A stretch of 64,000 bases of DNA from a bacterium HR37 (GCA_002898375.1 BEIN01000009.1:33461-97460), one strand, 5' to 3'; shown: positions 42,744 through 51,073, counted from the first letter of the stretch. The notes: generated by a model not told the origin, from the sequence alone. Program-made: numbers and translations.

Positions 42744-43130
42744 TTGAGTTATATCATTAAACTCATATACATATCTGAAAGGATGACAATAGGTTTTTTT
42801 GAATCTGCTCTTGAATCAAACCTGCCTGCTGAGAGAGAGGAAGAGGTGGAGGGGGTTCTAAGGGAAAAGGGTAAACATACCATGATGGCAGTTAAGAGGC
42901 TTGGGGAACTGGGGATTGAGACTCCCAAGAGGGAAGGAGATATAGCAGAGAGGTTTGGTGAGAGCATTGGAAGGGTTTTTAGTGTGTTTGGCTGGAGGGG
43001 AGCTTATTTTTTGGTGTGGTTGGGTAACGGTATAGAGGGTCTTATTCTTAAAATTGCTTCTAGGGTGTGTGGTAACAGCGGTGACCGTAAGATACTTGAG
43101 GCTATGATGCTGGATAAAAAAACACAATAG
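42744..43130 (+). CDS. Small protein of unknown function
   Basis: 128 aa from a TTG at 42744; an ATG at 42783 (115 aa) is the alternative. GGAGG lies 11-13 bases before the TTG, while the ATG has GAAAGG immediately before it, so the start is undecided. The protein is soluble with helical, charged segments (LPAEREEEVEGVLREKGKHTMMAVKRLGEL) and a hydrophobic patch FGWRGAYFLVWLGNGIEGLIL near residues 80-105. I see no known domain. It is two bases after yacG and shares that transcript, so it is probably a genuine gene. Confidence 0.65.
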   Translation: MSYIIKLIYISERMTIGFFESALESNLPAEREEEVEGVLREKGKHTMMAVKRLGELGIETPKREGDIAERFGESIGRVFSVFGWRGAYFLVWLGNGIEGLILKIASRVCGNSGDRKILEAMMLDKKTQ

Positions 43131-43171
43131 AGAGTGTAGGGGCAAACCACTTTAATGGGAGGCATCAGCTA

Positions 43172-43744
43172 ATGGCAGTAGTTGACACAAGTGGTTTTTA
43201 TAAAGGACTAAAGATAGAATATGAGGGGTCTGTTTGGGAGATAATAGAGTTTCAGCACTCAAAAATTGCCCAGCGCAGCCCCGTTGTTAAAACAAAACTC
43301 AGAAACCTTATTACCGGGGCTGTTCAAGAGAAAAACTTTAGATCAGGTGATACATTTAACCTGCCAGATATTGAAAGGATAACCATGCAGTTCCTGTACA
43401 AAGACCATCTTGGATACCACTTTATGGACTCTACAACCTACGAGCAATACAGCTTTAGTGAGGAGCAGTTAGGGGAGGCTATAAAGTTTCTTAAGGAACA
43501 GCAAGAAATAGTTGTTCTTTTCTACAAGGGAAATCCAATAGGGGTTGAGCTTCCCACAACCGTTGAACTTGAGGTCATTGAAACTGAACCCGGTGTAAAG
43601 GGTGATACCGTATCCAGTACAACAAAGCCAGCAACGCTTGAGACGGGAGCAGTGATTTCTGTTCCCCTTTTCGTGGATGTTGGTGATATAGTAAAGGTGG
43701 ATACAAGAACTGGGGAATACATAGAGAGGGTTAAAAAGAAGTAG
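43172..43744 (+). CDS. efp: Translation elongation factor P with Gln at position 34
   Basis: 190 aa, all three EF-P OB/KOW domains, with YEQYSFSEEQLGEAIKFL in domain II and LEVIETEPGVKGDTVSSTTKPATLETGAVISVPLFVDVGD, the EF-P signature, in domain III. EF-P rescues ribosomes stalled at polyprolines. In domain I the loop that enters the peptidyl-transferase centre aligns without gaps with E. coli VKPGKGQAF. Here it is SKIAQRSPV, so residue 34 is Gln instead of the modified Lys, with Arg at 35. The usual EpmA lysine or EarP arginine modifications at 34 are therefore not possible. GGGAGG precedes the ATG. It ends the mutL run and converges with an FNR-like gene. Confidence 0.95.
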   Translation: MAVVDTSGFYKGLKIEYEGSVWEIIEFQHSKIAQRSPVVKTKLRNLITGAVQEKNFRSGDTFNLPDIERITMQFLYKDHLGYHFMDSTTYEQYSFSEEQLGEAIKFLKEQQEIVVLFYKGNPIGVELPTTVELEVIETEPGVKGDTVSSTTKPATLETGAVISVPLFVDVGDIVKVDTRTGEYIERVKKK

Positions 43745-43745
43745 T

Positions 43746-44453
43746 TTATTCCCAGTATTTTTCTTCCCTGAGTTTGTATCCTCTATTCCCCAATCTTTCT
43801 CTTACGTCTCTGATCATTTCAGGGTGACCGCATGCGTACACAACTGTGTTTGCCGGTTCCAGCAGAAACCTCTCTATGCACTTCTCAACGATTAGATTAA
43901 CCCTGCCAAACTCCCCCTGCCATCCTTTGTTCTTTTCATCTTGAGGCCTGCTTACCGTAGGAATGTAAACTATGTTTGTGTATTTCTTTGAAAGCCTTTC
44001 AATCTCATCTTTGTAGCCAAACTCGTTGTGGTAGCTGGCTCCATGTAGTATATAGAACCTGTGAGAACCTGCTCCGGTGTGTATGTATGACCTTAGCATG
44101 CTGATAAATGGAGCTATCCCGGTTACGGTTGCAATCATAAGCTGGTTAGGATAGGCTGAATCGAAAAGGAATGACCCTTGTGCGTTTGGCTTTAACTCCA
44201 CTGTATCTCCTATCTTTTTATCCCAAAGCTGAGGGGTTGCTTTGCCTTCTGGAACCTTTTCTATGAAGAACTCTAAGAGTCCCTCATGTGGTGCTGAGGC
44301 AATTGAGTAATCTCTTTCCATACCCCCAATTACAAAGGTACAGTACTGACCTGGAACGAAACTGAATTCCTTCTGGGTTCTTAACTTAATTATAAGTAGC
44401 CTGTCGGTAAGCTCAATGCGTTCTACTACAGTTGCTCTTATCAGATCCGTCAT
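43746..44453 (-). CDS. Ferredoxin/flavodoxin-NADP+ reductase-like flavoprotein
   Basis: 235 aa. The FAD-binding barrel has FVPGQYCTFVIGGMERDYSIASAP (RxYS motif) and FFIEKVPEGKAT. The NAD(P) domain has MIATVTGIAPFISMLRS, and VVYACGHPEMIRDVRERL (CGxP). The C-terminus EEKYWE recalls bacterial Fpr enzymes that end with an aromatic near the flavin. Such reductases pass electrons between NAD(P)H and ferredoxin or flavodoxin. No iron-sulfur motif is present, so it needs a separate partner. It is downstream of osmC on the same strand. Confidence 0.9.
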   Translation of the reverse strand: MTDLIRATVVERIELTDRLLIIKLRTQKEFSFVPGQYCTFVIGGMERDYSIASAPHEGLLEFFIEKVPEGKATPQLWDKKIGDTVELKPNAQGSFLFDSAYPNQLMIATVTGIAPFISMLRSYIHTGAGSHRFYILHGASYHNEFGYKDEIERLSKKYTNIVYIPTVSRPQDEKNKGWQGEFGRVNLIVEKCIERFLLEPANTVVYACGHPEMIRDVRERLGNRGYKLREEKYWE

Positions 44454-44523
44454 TGAAAACTATCCATAACGAATTTGCGTTGGTATAAACGTTTCTAATC
44501 TAACAACAGAACAATGATACCAT

Positions 44524-45072
44524 TTATTTTATTTGTTTGTTGTTAAGGCGAAGACTCCATTTTACATCTATAGGTCTTTGTAGTGTGTCAAGAACAGGAC
44601 AGTGGGCATTAACAGTGTCTGCAAGCTCTTTTATCCTGGCTGGCTCAGCTGGGCTCTTTATATCAACCTCGTATTCGATTTCGCTAAACCCCGAAGGAAC
44701 AGGTGCTATGCCAAAAAGCCCTCGTGCATCCAGGTGCCCCTTTACCGTTATCTTTACGGAGTCTAACGGTATCCCCAGTACGGCTGCGTAGGCAGCGTAT
44801 ACTATCTCCTGACAGGTTCCTAAAGCCGCAAGAACGAGCTCTACGGGATTGGGTCCCTTATCAGTTCCTCCCAGCTGGGGTGGTTCATCTATGTCCAGAG
44901 TAAACTGCCTTATCTGTGCCTTTGTTAAAAAACCTTCAACAAGCTCTGTATGTGCACCAAATTCAACATTGGCCGGGGTGTCAGGGGATTTCTTAAGCTT
45001 ATCTATTATTTGAAGCAGTTTATCTGCAAGGCTTTTACTGTCTGAGACAATCTCAACAGTCTGTGTTTGCAT
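44524..45072 (-). CDS. OsmC/Ohr-family peroxide-reducing protein
   Basis: 182 aa from ATG 45072; AAGGAGG sits just upstream, so the ORF-track start 21 codons earlier is rejected. Both family cysteines are present: GTCQEIVYAAYAAVLG and NAHCPVLDTLQRPID. The two face each other in the dimer and reduce organic hydroperoxides. An acidic helical N-terminal extension precedes the OsmC core. A TATAAT on the minus strand (45141-45136) could drive it separately. It lies near cytochrome c peroxidase, ferritin and PerR genes, suiting an oxidative-stress group. Confidence 0.88.
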   Translation of the reverse strand: MQTQTVEIVSDSKSLADKLLQIIDKLKKSPDTPANVEFGAHTELVEGFLTKAQIRQFTLDIDEPPQLGGTDKGPNPVELVLAALGTCQEIVYAAYAAVLGIPLDSVKITVKGHLDARGLFGIAPVPSGFSEIEYEVDIKSPAEPARIKELADTVNAHCPVLDTLQRPIDVKWSLRLNNKQIK

Positions 45073-45278
45073 GGTAACCTCCTTAAACTCCCTGAACGGG
45101 TTTTGGTATTGGATTTGGAAACATGTATCTTGCAAATTATATGCCAGTTTTAAAAACGTTTGTTTACACTGGTTTATCTGCTCTCAAACCCTCTATACGG
45201 TGTTTATTTTGTAGCCAAACTGTGTATTTGTTAGCAGGTGGGGGCAGTATGCTTCTTACCACCCCGTCACCAAGGCGT

Positions 45279-46334
45279 TTAGTTTCTTGAGTTGAACTTA
45301 AATGTATCGGTTTTGGCTGGGGGGAGTATCGGGATTTCCAGTGCCTCTTTAGGGATCTCTCCCGTTAGTGAATCCAGAAAAGCTACGATTTTATCTACTT
45401 CATCTTCTGAAAGGGTAATACCAAGCTGCACCTCTCCCATTATCCTTACCGCCTCTTTTATGTTCCATACCTTCCCATCATGAAAGTAGGGATATGTTCT
45501 TGTTACGTTTCTTAATGAGGGAACTTTAAAAACGTATCTGTCCTCCTCTTTCTTGGTTATTTCATATCTTCCAAGGTCTTTCTGGTATGGATAGGGCTTT
45601 ACTATGCCAAATTTCTGATACATTCCCCCACCGACTCCGATACCGTTGTGGCAACTTACACATCCTTTTGAGATAAAGAGCTTTAGGCCCTCCTTTTCTT
45701 TTTCCGTTAAAGCCGATGTATCACCGTTTAAAAAGCTATCAAACCTTGAGGGTGTTACCAGCGTTCTTTCAAAGGCGGCTATGGCCTTTGCGATGTTATC
45801 ATAGGTTATGGGCTCTTGGCTTCCACCAAATGCCTTTTTAAATTCATCTATGTATCCCGGTATGCTTTTTATCCTCTCTACAACACTTTGTTCATCTGGC
45901 ATTGCCATCTCCACCGGATTCAGGATAGGACCCTTTGCCTGTTCTTCTAGGTCTTTTGCTCTTCCGTCCCAAAACTGTGCTATGTGAAGACCCACATTCA
46001 ATACGGTGGGTGCGTTTCTGCTTCCCTTCTGAAATCCATGGCCAATTGATGTTTCTAGATTGTCAACTCCGTAGGTGGATATATTGTGGCATGTGTTGCA
46101 GCTTATAACACCGCTTAGTGAAAGCCTTGGGTCAAAAAAAAGCTTTTTCCCGAGCTGAACCTTTTGAGGGGTTGTTGGGTTGTCTGAAGGAGCAGGTATC
46201 TCTTTGGGCAAAGGTTTAAAAAGGAGTTGTGCCTGTTTTAAAAGCTCGCTATCTTGTGCTGATGCTCCTGTTAGGGTGGATAAGGTCAATACAAGGATAA
46301 AAAACCCTATAAGGGTCCTGTTAAACTTCCTCAT
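45279..46334 (-). CDS. Di-heme cytochrome c peroxidase, CcpA/MauG family
   Basis: 351 aa from ATG 46334 (GGAGGT 9 bases upstream). It has a signal peptide (IGFFILVLTLSTLTGASAQ) and two heme c sites, CNTCHN in the N-terminal domain and CVSCHNGIGVGGG in the second, with the distal ligand Met/His regions. The MFHDGKVWNIKEAVRIM and KVPSLRNVTRTYPYFHDG patterns are typical. It reduces H2O2 to water in the periplasm, taking electrons from a small cytochrome such as that encoded at 18220. Its -10/-35 promoter is at 46447-46420. Confidence 0.95.
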   Translation of the reverse strand: MRKFNRTLIGFFILVLTLSTLTGASAQDSELLKQAQLLFKPLPKEIPAPSDNPTTPQKVQLGKKLFFDPRLSLSGVISCNTCHNISTYGVDNLETSIGHGFQKGSRNAPTVLNVGLHIAQFWDGRAKDLEEQAKGPILNPVEMAMPDEQSVVERIKSIPGYIDEFKKAFGGSQEPITYDNIAKAIAAFERTLVTPSRFDSFLNGDTSALTEKEKEGLKLFISKGCVSCHNGIGVGGGMYQKFGIVKPYPYQKDLGRYEITKKEEDRYVFKVPSLRNVTRTYPYFHDGKVWNIKEAVRIMGEVQLGITLSEDEVDKIVAFLDSLTGEIPKEALEIPILPPAKTDTFKFNSRN

Positions 46335-46419
46335 CTTTTGTAACCTCCGCTTCAATTTTTATGCTGATTTAAAGAGCACTTTTAGCTTGGGGTTTTAATG
46401 GTACTCTTGGAAGAGCGTT

Positions 46420-46447
46420 ATTATACCCGAGAAAGTAACTTGGACAA
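46420..46447 (-). promoter_or_regulatory. Promoter for cytochrome c peroxidase
   Basis: On the minus strand TTGTCC (46447-46442) and TATAAT (46425-46420) are 16 bases apart. The start near 46413 gives a leader of about 80 bases to the peroxidase ATG. Confidence 0.55.
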
Positions 46448-46455
46448 GATTTTTT

Positions 46456-46776
46456 TTATTCCAGCTGGAATATGTGTTTTACTAAGGAGTTAAATAGATT
46501 TTTAAACTCCATGTCCTCTATACTGTGAAGCTTCCCTCTAGGGTCAATGTAGAGTTTCCCGATCTCTACAAGCCTTAATATCTTGCGGTAATCAACTTCG
46601 ATTTCTTTTTCAAATTTTCCTTTTGCTTTTTCGTACTTCCGTAACCAGCTTTCTTTTGGACTGAAAAGATACGTATCTAGGAGGTGGTTGTATGTAATTA
46701 CACATATTCCCGGAACGTATATGACATCTTGCTCTCCTCCACTTTTTGTTAATAGGCGTTTGTATACAACCTTCAT
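46456..46776 (-). CDS. Small protein of unknown function coupled to a nitroreductase-like gene
   Basis: 106 aa, soluble, mixed alpha-beta with a charged middle (KYEKAKGKFEKEIEVDYRKILRLVEIGKLYIDPRG). It has no signal peptide, cofactor motif or known domain that I can name. Its ATG overlaps the stop of the nitroreductase-like gene (ATGA), so the two are translationally coupled and the product probably works with that protein. Confidence 0.7.
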   Translation of the reverse strand: MKVVYKRLLTKSGGEQDVIYVPGICVITYNHLLDTYLFSPKESWLRKYEKAKGKFEKEIEVDYRKILRLVEIGKLYIDPRGKLHSIEDMEFKNLFNSLVKHIFQLE

Positions 46777-48086
46777 TTCTTTTCTTCAAAGAGGTGAGCT
46801 AGCTCTGGATGCCAGAGTTTAAAATGGTTTTTATGGGTGTCTGCATACGTTCCGTGCATATAGTGTTTATCGTAGAATTCTAAATCCAGGTGGTGGGCTT
46901 GGAAGACAAGCCTTACAAACATGGGGTCAAGAAAGGCTGGAAATCTCCCGTAGTTTTCGTAAACGTAGGTGCAGAAGTCTTTTACAATCTGAATCCTTTC
47001 CTCTGAGGGATGATACTCGTCCTTTAGTATCTCACCTGGATTTCTGTACGGATATGGGTTTCCCTCTCTCCAGAACTCTCCCCTTATCCTTAGGAACTTA
47101 TCAACTGCTTCATTCATATCTTTAACGTAAGGTGGGCAGAGGGCTTCAAACACACCGTCTCTACCTACTGGAACGGGGTTTTTTAGGCTCCTTAGGGTTT
47201 TCTCAGGCGTTATGAACCTGAATCCAAGACCTCTGTATGAAGGGTTCACTCCAAGGGCGTAGTGTGGAAGGAGACCTGTAAACGCCCATCCTCCAAGGCC
47301 AAGTGCCTGAAGTGCAAGGTTCATGTTTTGACATATAAAGGCCTGTTCAACGTTTAAGGTCGTAAGAACTCTCAGTTCAAGGTCAAAAAGAGACATCTGT
47401 ACGTCTTTCTTTATATAGCCCTTTGCAATCCACTTATCAAGGCCACACGACCTTCCTCCGTTTAGCTCATCTATTATGTTAAAGCCGTATTTGGAGCCAA
47501 AGTATATAAAGAGAAGAACCATGTATTCTACAGTTGTGTTTGTAACGGGTATAAAAAGGGTTGTACCAGGTTTGTTGGTATTCCATGCATTAAAATCAAA
47601 CAAACCCGGCTCTCCCTTGGGTAGATCAGCTCTTGTGTCCTCAAGCTTTATCTGGCTTTTTCTAAATAACTGAAGAATCCTTTCCAGTCTTTCCTCATCA
47701 GATTTGTTCTGAAATATTGCAACCTCTCCCGGCTCAGGCATAAGGTCAAAGAGCTTTACCATATAAAGACCCCTGTCGTTTGTATAGAAAAGCTCTGTTG
47801 AGTGGGAATTACAGGAACACGGCCAGGATCTCCCAGTCCACTGGAATAGCCAAGAGATTCCACTTCTTGGAAGGTCCCCAAGGGATAAGCCCGTTACTCC
47901 GGTTCCAGCCCATATGAGGAATGCTTCTTCCAGTTCGGAGAGGGGAATTGGATCAAAGCGGGATCTGTATCTCAGTGTTCCCTCCGTTATTTCCATTCCA
48001 AGTCCAAATCTTCTTGAGCGTCTTGAAAATATTGCTTCAAGGAGGCTAAAGTTTAGGGCAACGTTTAATCCCTCAGGTATTCTCAT
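46773..48086 (-). CDS. Long nitroreductase-superfamily protein
   Basis: 437 aa. The N-terminal part has the nitroreductase FMN pattern: LLEAIFSRRSRRFGLG, then IPLSELEEAFLIWAGTG. The second signature, NVEQAFICQNMNLALQALGLGGW, fits the NTR dimer helix. The protein is about twice the normal size, with a central insertion and a C-terminal region rich in Tyr, His and Pro (FWREGNPYPYRNP, HHLDLEFYDKHYMHGTYADTHKNHF). These last His residues could bind metal. The reaction is unknown. AAAGGAGG precedes the ATG. It forms a coupled pair with the 106-aa gene. Confidence 0.7.
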   Translation of the reverse strand: MRIPEGLNVALNFSLLEAIFSRRSRRFGLGMEITEGTLRYRSRFDPIPLSELEEAFLIWAGTGVTGLSLGDLPRSGISWLFQWTGRSWPCSCNSHSTELFYTNDRGLYMVKLFDLMPEPGEVAIFQNKSDEERLERILQLFRKSQIKLEDTRADLPKGEPGLFDFNAWNTNKPGTTLFIPVTNTTVEYMVLLFIYFGSKYGFNIIDELNGGRSCGLDKWIAKGYIKKDVQMSLFDLELRVLTTLNVEQAFICQNMNLALQALGLGGWAFTGLLPHYALGVNPSYRGLGFRFITPEKTLRSLKNPVPVGRDGVFEALCPPYVKDMNEAVDKFLRIRGEFWREGNPYPYRNPGEILKDEYHPSEERIQIVKDFCTYVYENYGRFPAFLDPMFVRLVFQAHHLDLEFYDKHYMHGTYADTHKNHFKLWHPELAHLFEEKK

Positions 48087-48167
48087 GTATTCCTCCTTTC
48101 CTGGGCTTTTCTTTTAATAATATCACGGTAGCTTCTTGGTTTGGAGTCAGTGTTAAGAGGGTTTGAA

Positions 48168-49202
48168 TCACCTGAAATAAGGAATTATCTTCTCCGTTAA
48201 GGTTCTGTATCCGGAATCGTAGTCTGCGCTGAAATTGTGTATTATAAAGTGGTTTACCCCAGCTTCTATGTAATCTTCTATCCTCTTTATACAGTCATTT
48301 GCTGAACCGCACAGGGTAAAGTCAAATACCGCCTCCTTGGGAAAAAGTTTTCCCACCTCTTTTAGTTTTCGGTTTTGAAATTCATCCGTTATCACTGCTT
48401 TCATGTAGCTATAGTTTCTGTACTCTTCAGGTATTTTTATACCATATGCCTCTTCAAAAAGCTCTGACCAGATTATTATGTGCCTTAGATTCTCAATGGC
48501 CTCAAATGCCTTGTCTTTGTTGTCTGCAATGGAGGCAAATATGTAAAGACATCTATCAAAGGTTTGTATATCACCCCCTGATTTTCTCCTCCATTCCTCT
48601 ACCTCTTTTCTCTTTTTCTCAAACAAAGAAGGGGGTTGGGGAAGAGTTATCCAACCATCTCCTAGCTCTGCTGCTACACGCAGGCTCCTTGGTCTATGTG
48701 CTGCAATGTATATGGGGACTTTCCCCTTTAACGGTCTTGCATCCAGAAGTGCCTTCCTAAACTGAAAAAAATCTCCGTTGAAGTCAAATGGCTCTTTGCT
48801 TTCCCACAGTCTTCTTATTAGCTTTATTACCTCAACCATTCGTGAAAGTGGTCTGTCCCATTTTATCCCGTATGGATCAAGGTTCATTGCCTCTCCAAGT
48901 CCTAGTCCGAGTATGAACCTTGCATCCGTTAGATGGTCAATTGTTGCAAGACGCTGTGCAAATACGGCAGGGTGGTGCCTGTGGGGATCAGAGATGGAGC
49001 CCATAAGTATCTTTCTGGTTGTGGTTCCTGCTGCCGCAATTGTTGAAAGGACGTCAAAAGCTTGGGGTCTTGAGGTAAAGACCAGATGGTCTCCTGCCCA
49101 CAGGCTGTCGAAACCGGAGGCCTCTGCACGGTGTATAAAACTGAGAAGTTTTTTTGGTTCTTCCCCTGCAGGGGCTACGATTCCAAATTTTAAATCGGGC
49201 AT
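48168..49202 (-). CDS. LLM-class flavin- or F420-dependent oxidoreductase (paralogue 2)
   Basis: 344 aa from ATG 49202 (the ORF track starts one codon earlier at TTG). It repeats the motifs of the gene at 35686: KFGIVAPAGEEPKKLLSFIHRAEASGFDSLWAGDHLVFT, GSISDPHRHHPAVFAQRLATIDHLTDARFILGLGLGEAMNLDPYG and GVNHFIIHNF. The two clearly descend from a duplication, and they differ most around the substrate-binding insertions, so they probably act on different substrates. Both are TIM-barrel enzymes using reduced FMN or F420. The next upstream gene is a ferritin-like gene. Confidence 0.88.
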   Translation of the reverse strand: MPDLKFGIVAPAGEEPKKLLSFIHRAEASGFDSLWAGDHLVFTSRPQAFDVLSTIAAAGTTTRKILMGSISDPHRHHPAVFAQRLATIDHLTDARFILGLGLGEAMNLDPYGIKWDRPLSRMVEVIKLIRRLWESKEPFDFNGDFFQFRKALLDARPLKGKVPIYIAAHRPRSLRVAAELGDGWITLPQPPSLFEKKRKEVEEWRRKSGGDIQTFDRCLYIFASIADNKDKAFEAIENLRHIIIWSELFEEAYGIKIPEEYRNYSYMKAVITDEFQNRKLKEVGKLFPKEAVFDFTLCGSANDCIKRIEDYIEAGVNHFIIHNFSADYDSGYRTLTEKIIPYFR

Positions 49203-49288
49203 CAAGAGCTTCCTTTCTGTGGATTCTAAAGAGGAATTGTAAACCGAAGTTTTTTTAAAAGCAACAAAAGGAAGCTCTTTTACCTGAT

Positions 49289-49768
49289 TTACTCTCCAAG
49301 TAACCTGAGCAGTTTATCTTCGTCTTCTACTTCATCTGCAAGTATTTCCTGAACCATAAGTGCTGTAACAGGGTCTGTATGCTGGGTTTTTTTGTAAAGG
49401 TTGTTGTAGAATTCAATTGCTGCTCTTTCATCCTCAATGCTATCTCTTATCATCTTTTCGAGATCTGAGGGGTCTTTAGGGGGTTCTTTGTATGTGGAGT
49501 AAGAGTATTTAGGCCAGTCTGATGTATTTGTTATCGGGGTTCCCTCCAGTTGTAGGATCCTCTCCATAAAGGAGGAGACGTGTTTCCACTCATGATCTGA
49601 CATCTCCTCAAATATTTTTGCTATTGGCTCTGAGTTTATACCTGATGCCATTTTCGATAGCAGTTTGTACCGGTAGGCTGCAAGTGCTTCAGCAGCCAGT
49701 GCACTGTTTAGGTCTCTTATGAGCTCATCAATTTTTATATCAACTATCTGTGCTCCCTTTCTTTTCAT
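49289..49768 (-). CDS. Ferritin-like di-iron protein
   Basis: 159 aa from ATG 49768, with AGGAGGTG just upstream; the ORF-track GTG overlaps that site. Four-helix bundle ligands are visible: E27 in AAEALAAYRYK, E60 and H63 in DHEWKHVSSF, a second pair in DSIEDERAAIEFYNNL and EILADEVEDEDKL. This is the bacterioferritin/Dps-like ferritin group; no heme Met is obvious. It would store or oxidise iron. A perfect 17-bp palindrome over its -10 box and a PerR-type gene next door suggest peroxide- or iron-dependent repression. Confidence 0.87.
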   Translation of the reverse strand: MKRKGAQIVDIKIDELIRDLNSALAAEALAAYRYKLLSKMASGINSEPIAKIFEEMSDHEWKHVSSFMERILQLEGTPITNTSDWPKYSYSTYKEPPKDPSDLEKMIRDSIEDERAAIEFYNNLYKKTQHTDPVTALMVQEILADEVEDEDKLLRLLGE

Positions 49769-49786
49769 GTTCTTCACCTCCTATAG

Positions 49787-49827
49787 ATGGTAATTATTAC
49801 CATATAATAATTTATTTCATTTGTCAA
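49787..49827 (-). promoter_or_regulatory. Ferritin promoter with PerR/Fur-type palindromic operator
   Basis: On the minus strand TTGACA (49827-49822) and TATGGT (49804-49799) are 17 bases apart. ATGGTAAT-T-ATTACCAT (plus strand, 49787-49803) is a perfect 8+1+8 palindrome covering the -10. This is a classic repression arrangement and matches the size of Fur-family boxes. A Fur-family regulator gene lies immediately upstream. Confidence 0.7.
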
Positions 49828-49892
49828 GTAAAAAAATACCGAACCCACACCTGAAGCGTTTGTAGCCATTCTTTAAAGAGGAAACACAAGGC

Positions 49893-50342
49893 TCAGGATT
49901 TACTCTGACAGTCCTTACATATACCGTTTAGTTGAACTGTGTAACCCAGCACTTTGTACCTTGAGAGGGTCTTTTGAGAAAAGTCCAGTTTGCTTAGGGA
50001 TTCATCGTAGAAGTCCTCTACTTTTTTGCACTCAACGCAGACCATGTGGTGGTGAGGTTCCAGGTTGGCATCGTAGCGTGCGGCGTTGTAGAGTATGTTT
50101 ACCACAGAGACAAGCCCAAGCTTCTCAAAGGTTTCAAGGGTTCTGTATATTGTTGTAAGGGATATGTTTGGATAGTAGTTCTTGATTTTCTTGTATATTG
50201 CCTCAGCGCTTGGGTGCTCATCAGTGTTTGCAAGTTCCCGGTATATTGCAACACGTTGAGGGGTTATCTTTATACCAAGCTCCTTTGAGCGTTTGATGAA
50301 ATCATTAACCCGTTTTTCCACAATAGCGTTATCTACCCTCAT
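49893..50342 (-). CDS. perR: Fur-family regulator, PerR-like
   Basis: 149 aa from ATG 50342; GGTGGAG lies about 9 bases upstream, and the ORF-track GTG overlaps it. An N-terminal winged helix (KITPQRVAIYRELANTDEHPSAEAIYKKI, ISLTTIYRTLETFEKLGLV) is followed by the dimerisation domain. This has H43, D91 and PHHHMVC, structural zinc cysteines C102/C105 and CKDC near the end. An Asp at position 91, as in B. subtilis PerR, supports peroxide sensing, as opposed to iron sensing by Fur. It lies upstream of the ferritin-like gene whose promoter has a matching palindrome. Confidence 0.82.
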   Translation of the reverse strand: MRVDNAIVEKRVNDFIKRSKELGIKITPQRVAIYRELANTDEHPSAEAIYKKIKNYYPNISLTTIYRTLETFEKLGLVSVVNILYNAARYDANLEPHHHMVCVECKKVEDFYDESLSKLDFSQKTLSRYKVLGYTVQLNGICKDCQSKS

Positions 50343-50443
50343 TGTAATTAACTCCACCTAATATATTATATTATTTTGGTTTAAATTTCTAGATACTGTC
50401 TCTAATTATGGGGATCAGGAGGTTATTGTAAGGATAGCCTAAT

Positions 50444-51073
50444 ATGGGATTGGTTGAGGATTTAAAAAAGCAAAGGATTGTGGCCATAGTTAGAGCTACA
50501 GACTATAGTACGGCTTTAAAGATTGCAGAAGCCTTTGTTGAAGGAGGGCTTAGACTTATAGAAGTTGCTTTTTCATTCCATGGGGCAGAAAAGCTTGTCT
50601 GTGAGTTAAGAAGGAGGGATAACTTGATTGTTGGGGCAGGAACAGTTCTTGACATCGGTATGGCAGAAACTGCTATAAGTTCAGGAGCACATTTTATCGT
50701 ATCCCCTCATACTGATCCCCAGATACTCTCTTATGCAAAATCAAGAGGCATACCTGCTATACCTGGAGCTCTTACCTCTACTGAGATAATAAGTGCATGG
50801 CGTCTTGGAGGGGACTTTGTAAAGGTGTTTCCTGTAAGGTCAGTTGGTGGGACATCTTATATAAGATACATAAAAGAGGTCTTTCCTTTTGTTGAGATTA
50901 TGACAACTGGTGGTGTAACCATAGATAACTTTGTAGAGTTTTTAAGTGCCGGTGCTTCCCTGGTTGGACTATCGACGACACTAATAGGAGATTCCCGGGC
51001 TTTTGATTTTAACCAGGTCGTTAAGAGGGTGAATACAGTTGTAGAGAAGATAAGCGGTTTTGATATAAAATAG
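50444..51073 (+). CDS. eda: KDPG/KHG aldolase
   Basis: 209 aa class I aldolase. Active-site E40 is in GLRLIEVAFSFHGAEK, the Schiff-base Lys in GGDFVKVFPVRSVGG (K127), plus GAGTVLD and TTGGVT for phosphate and substrate. It cleaves 2-keto-3-deoxy-6-phosphogluconate to pyruvate and glyceraldehyde 3-phosphate, the last Entner-Doudoroff step, or acts on keto-hydroxyglutarate. The dehydratase edd is not in the window. It is followed by glgA on the same strand. Confidence 0.92.
   Translation: MGLVEDLKKQRIVAIVRATDYSTALKIAEAFVEGGLRLIEVAFSFHGAEKLVCELRRRDNLIVGAGTVLDIGMAETAISSGAHFIVSPHTDPQILSYAKSRGIPAIPGALTSTEIISAWRLGGDFVKVFPVRSVGGTSYIRYIKEVFPFVEIMTTGGVTIDNFVEFLSAGASLVGLSTTLIGDSRAFDFNQVVKRVNTVVEKISGFDIK

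Noticed and set aside
45179-45290. GC-rich palindromic patch between osmC and the peroxidase gene as a terminator
   Set aside because: Only a 5-bp stem (GGTGG/CCACC) pairs and no T-run follows.
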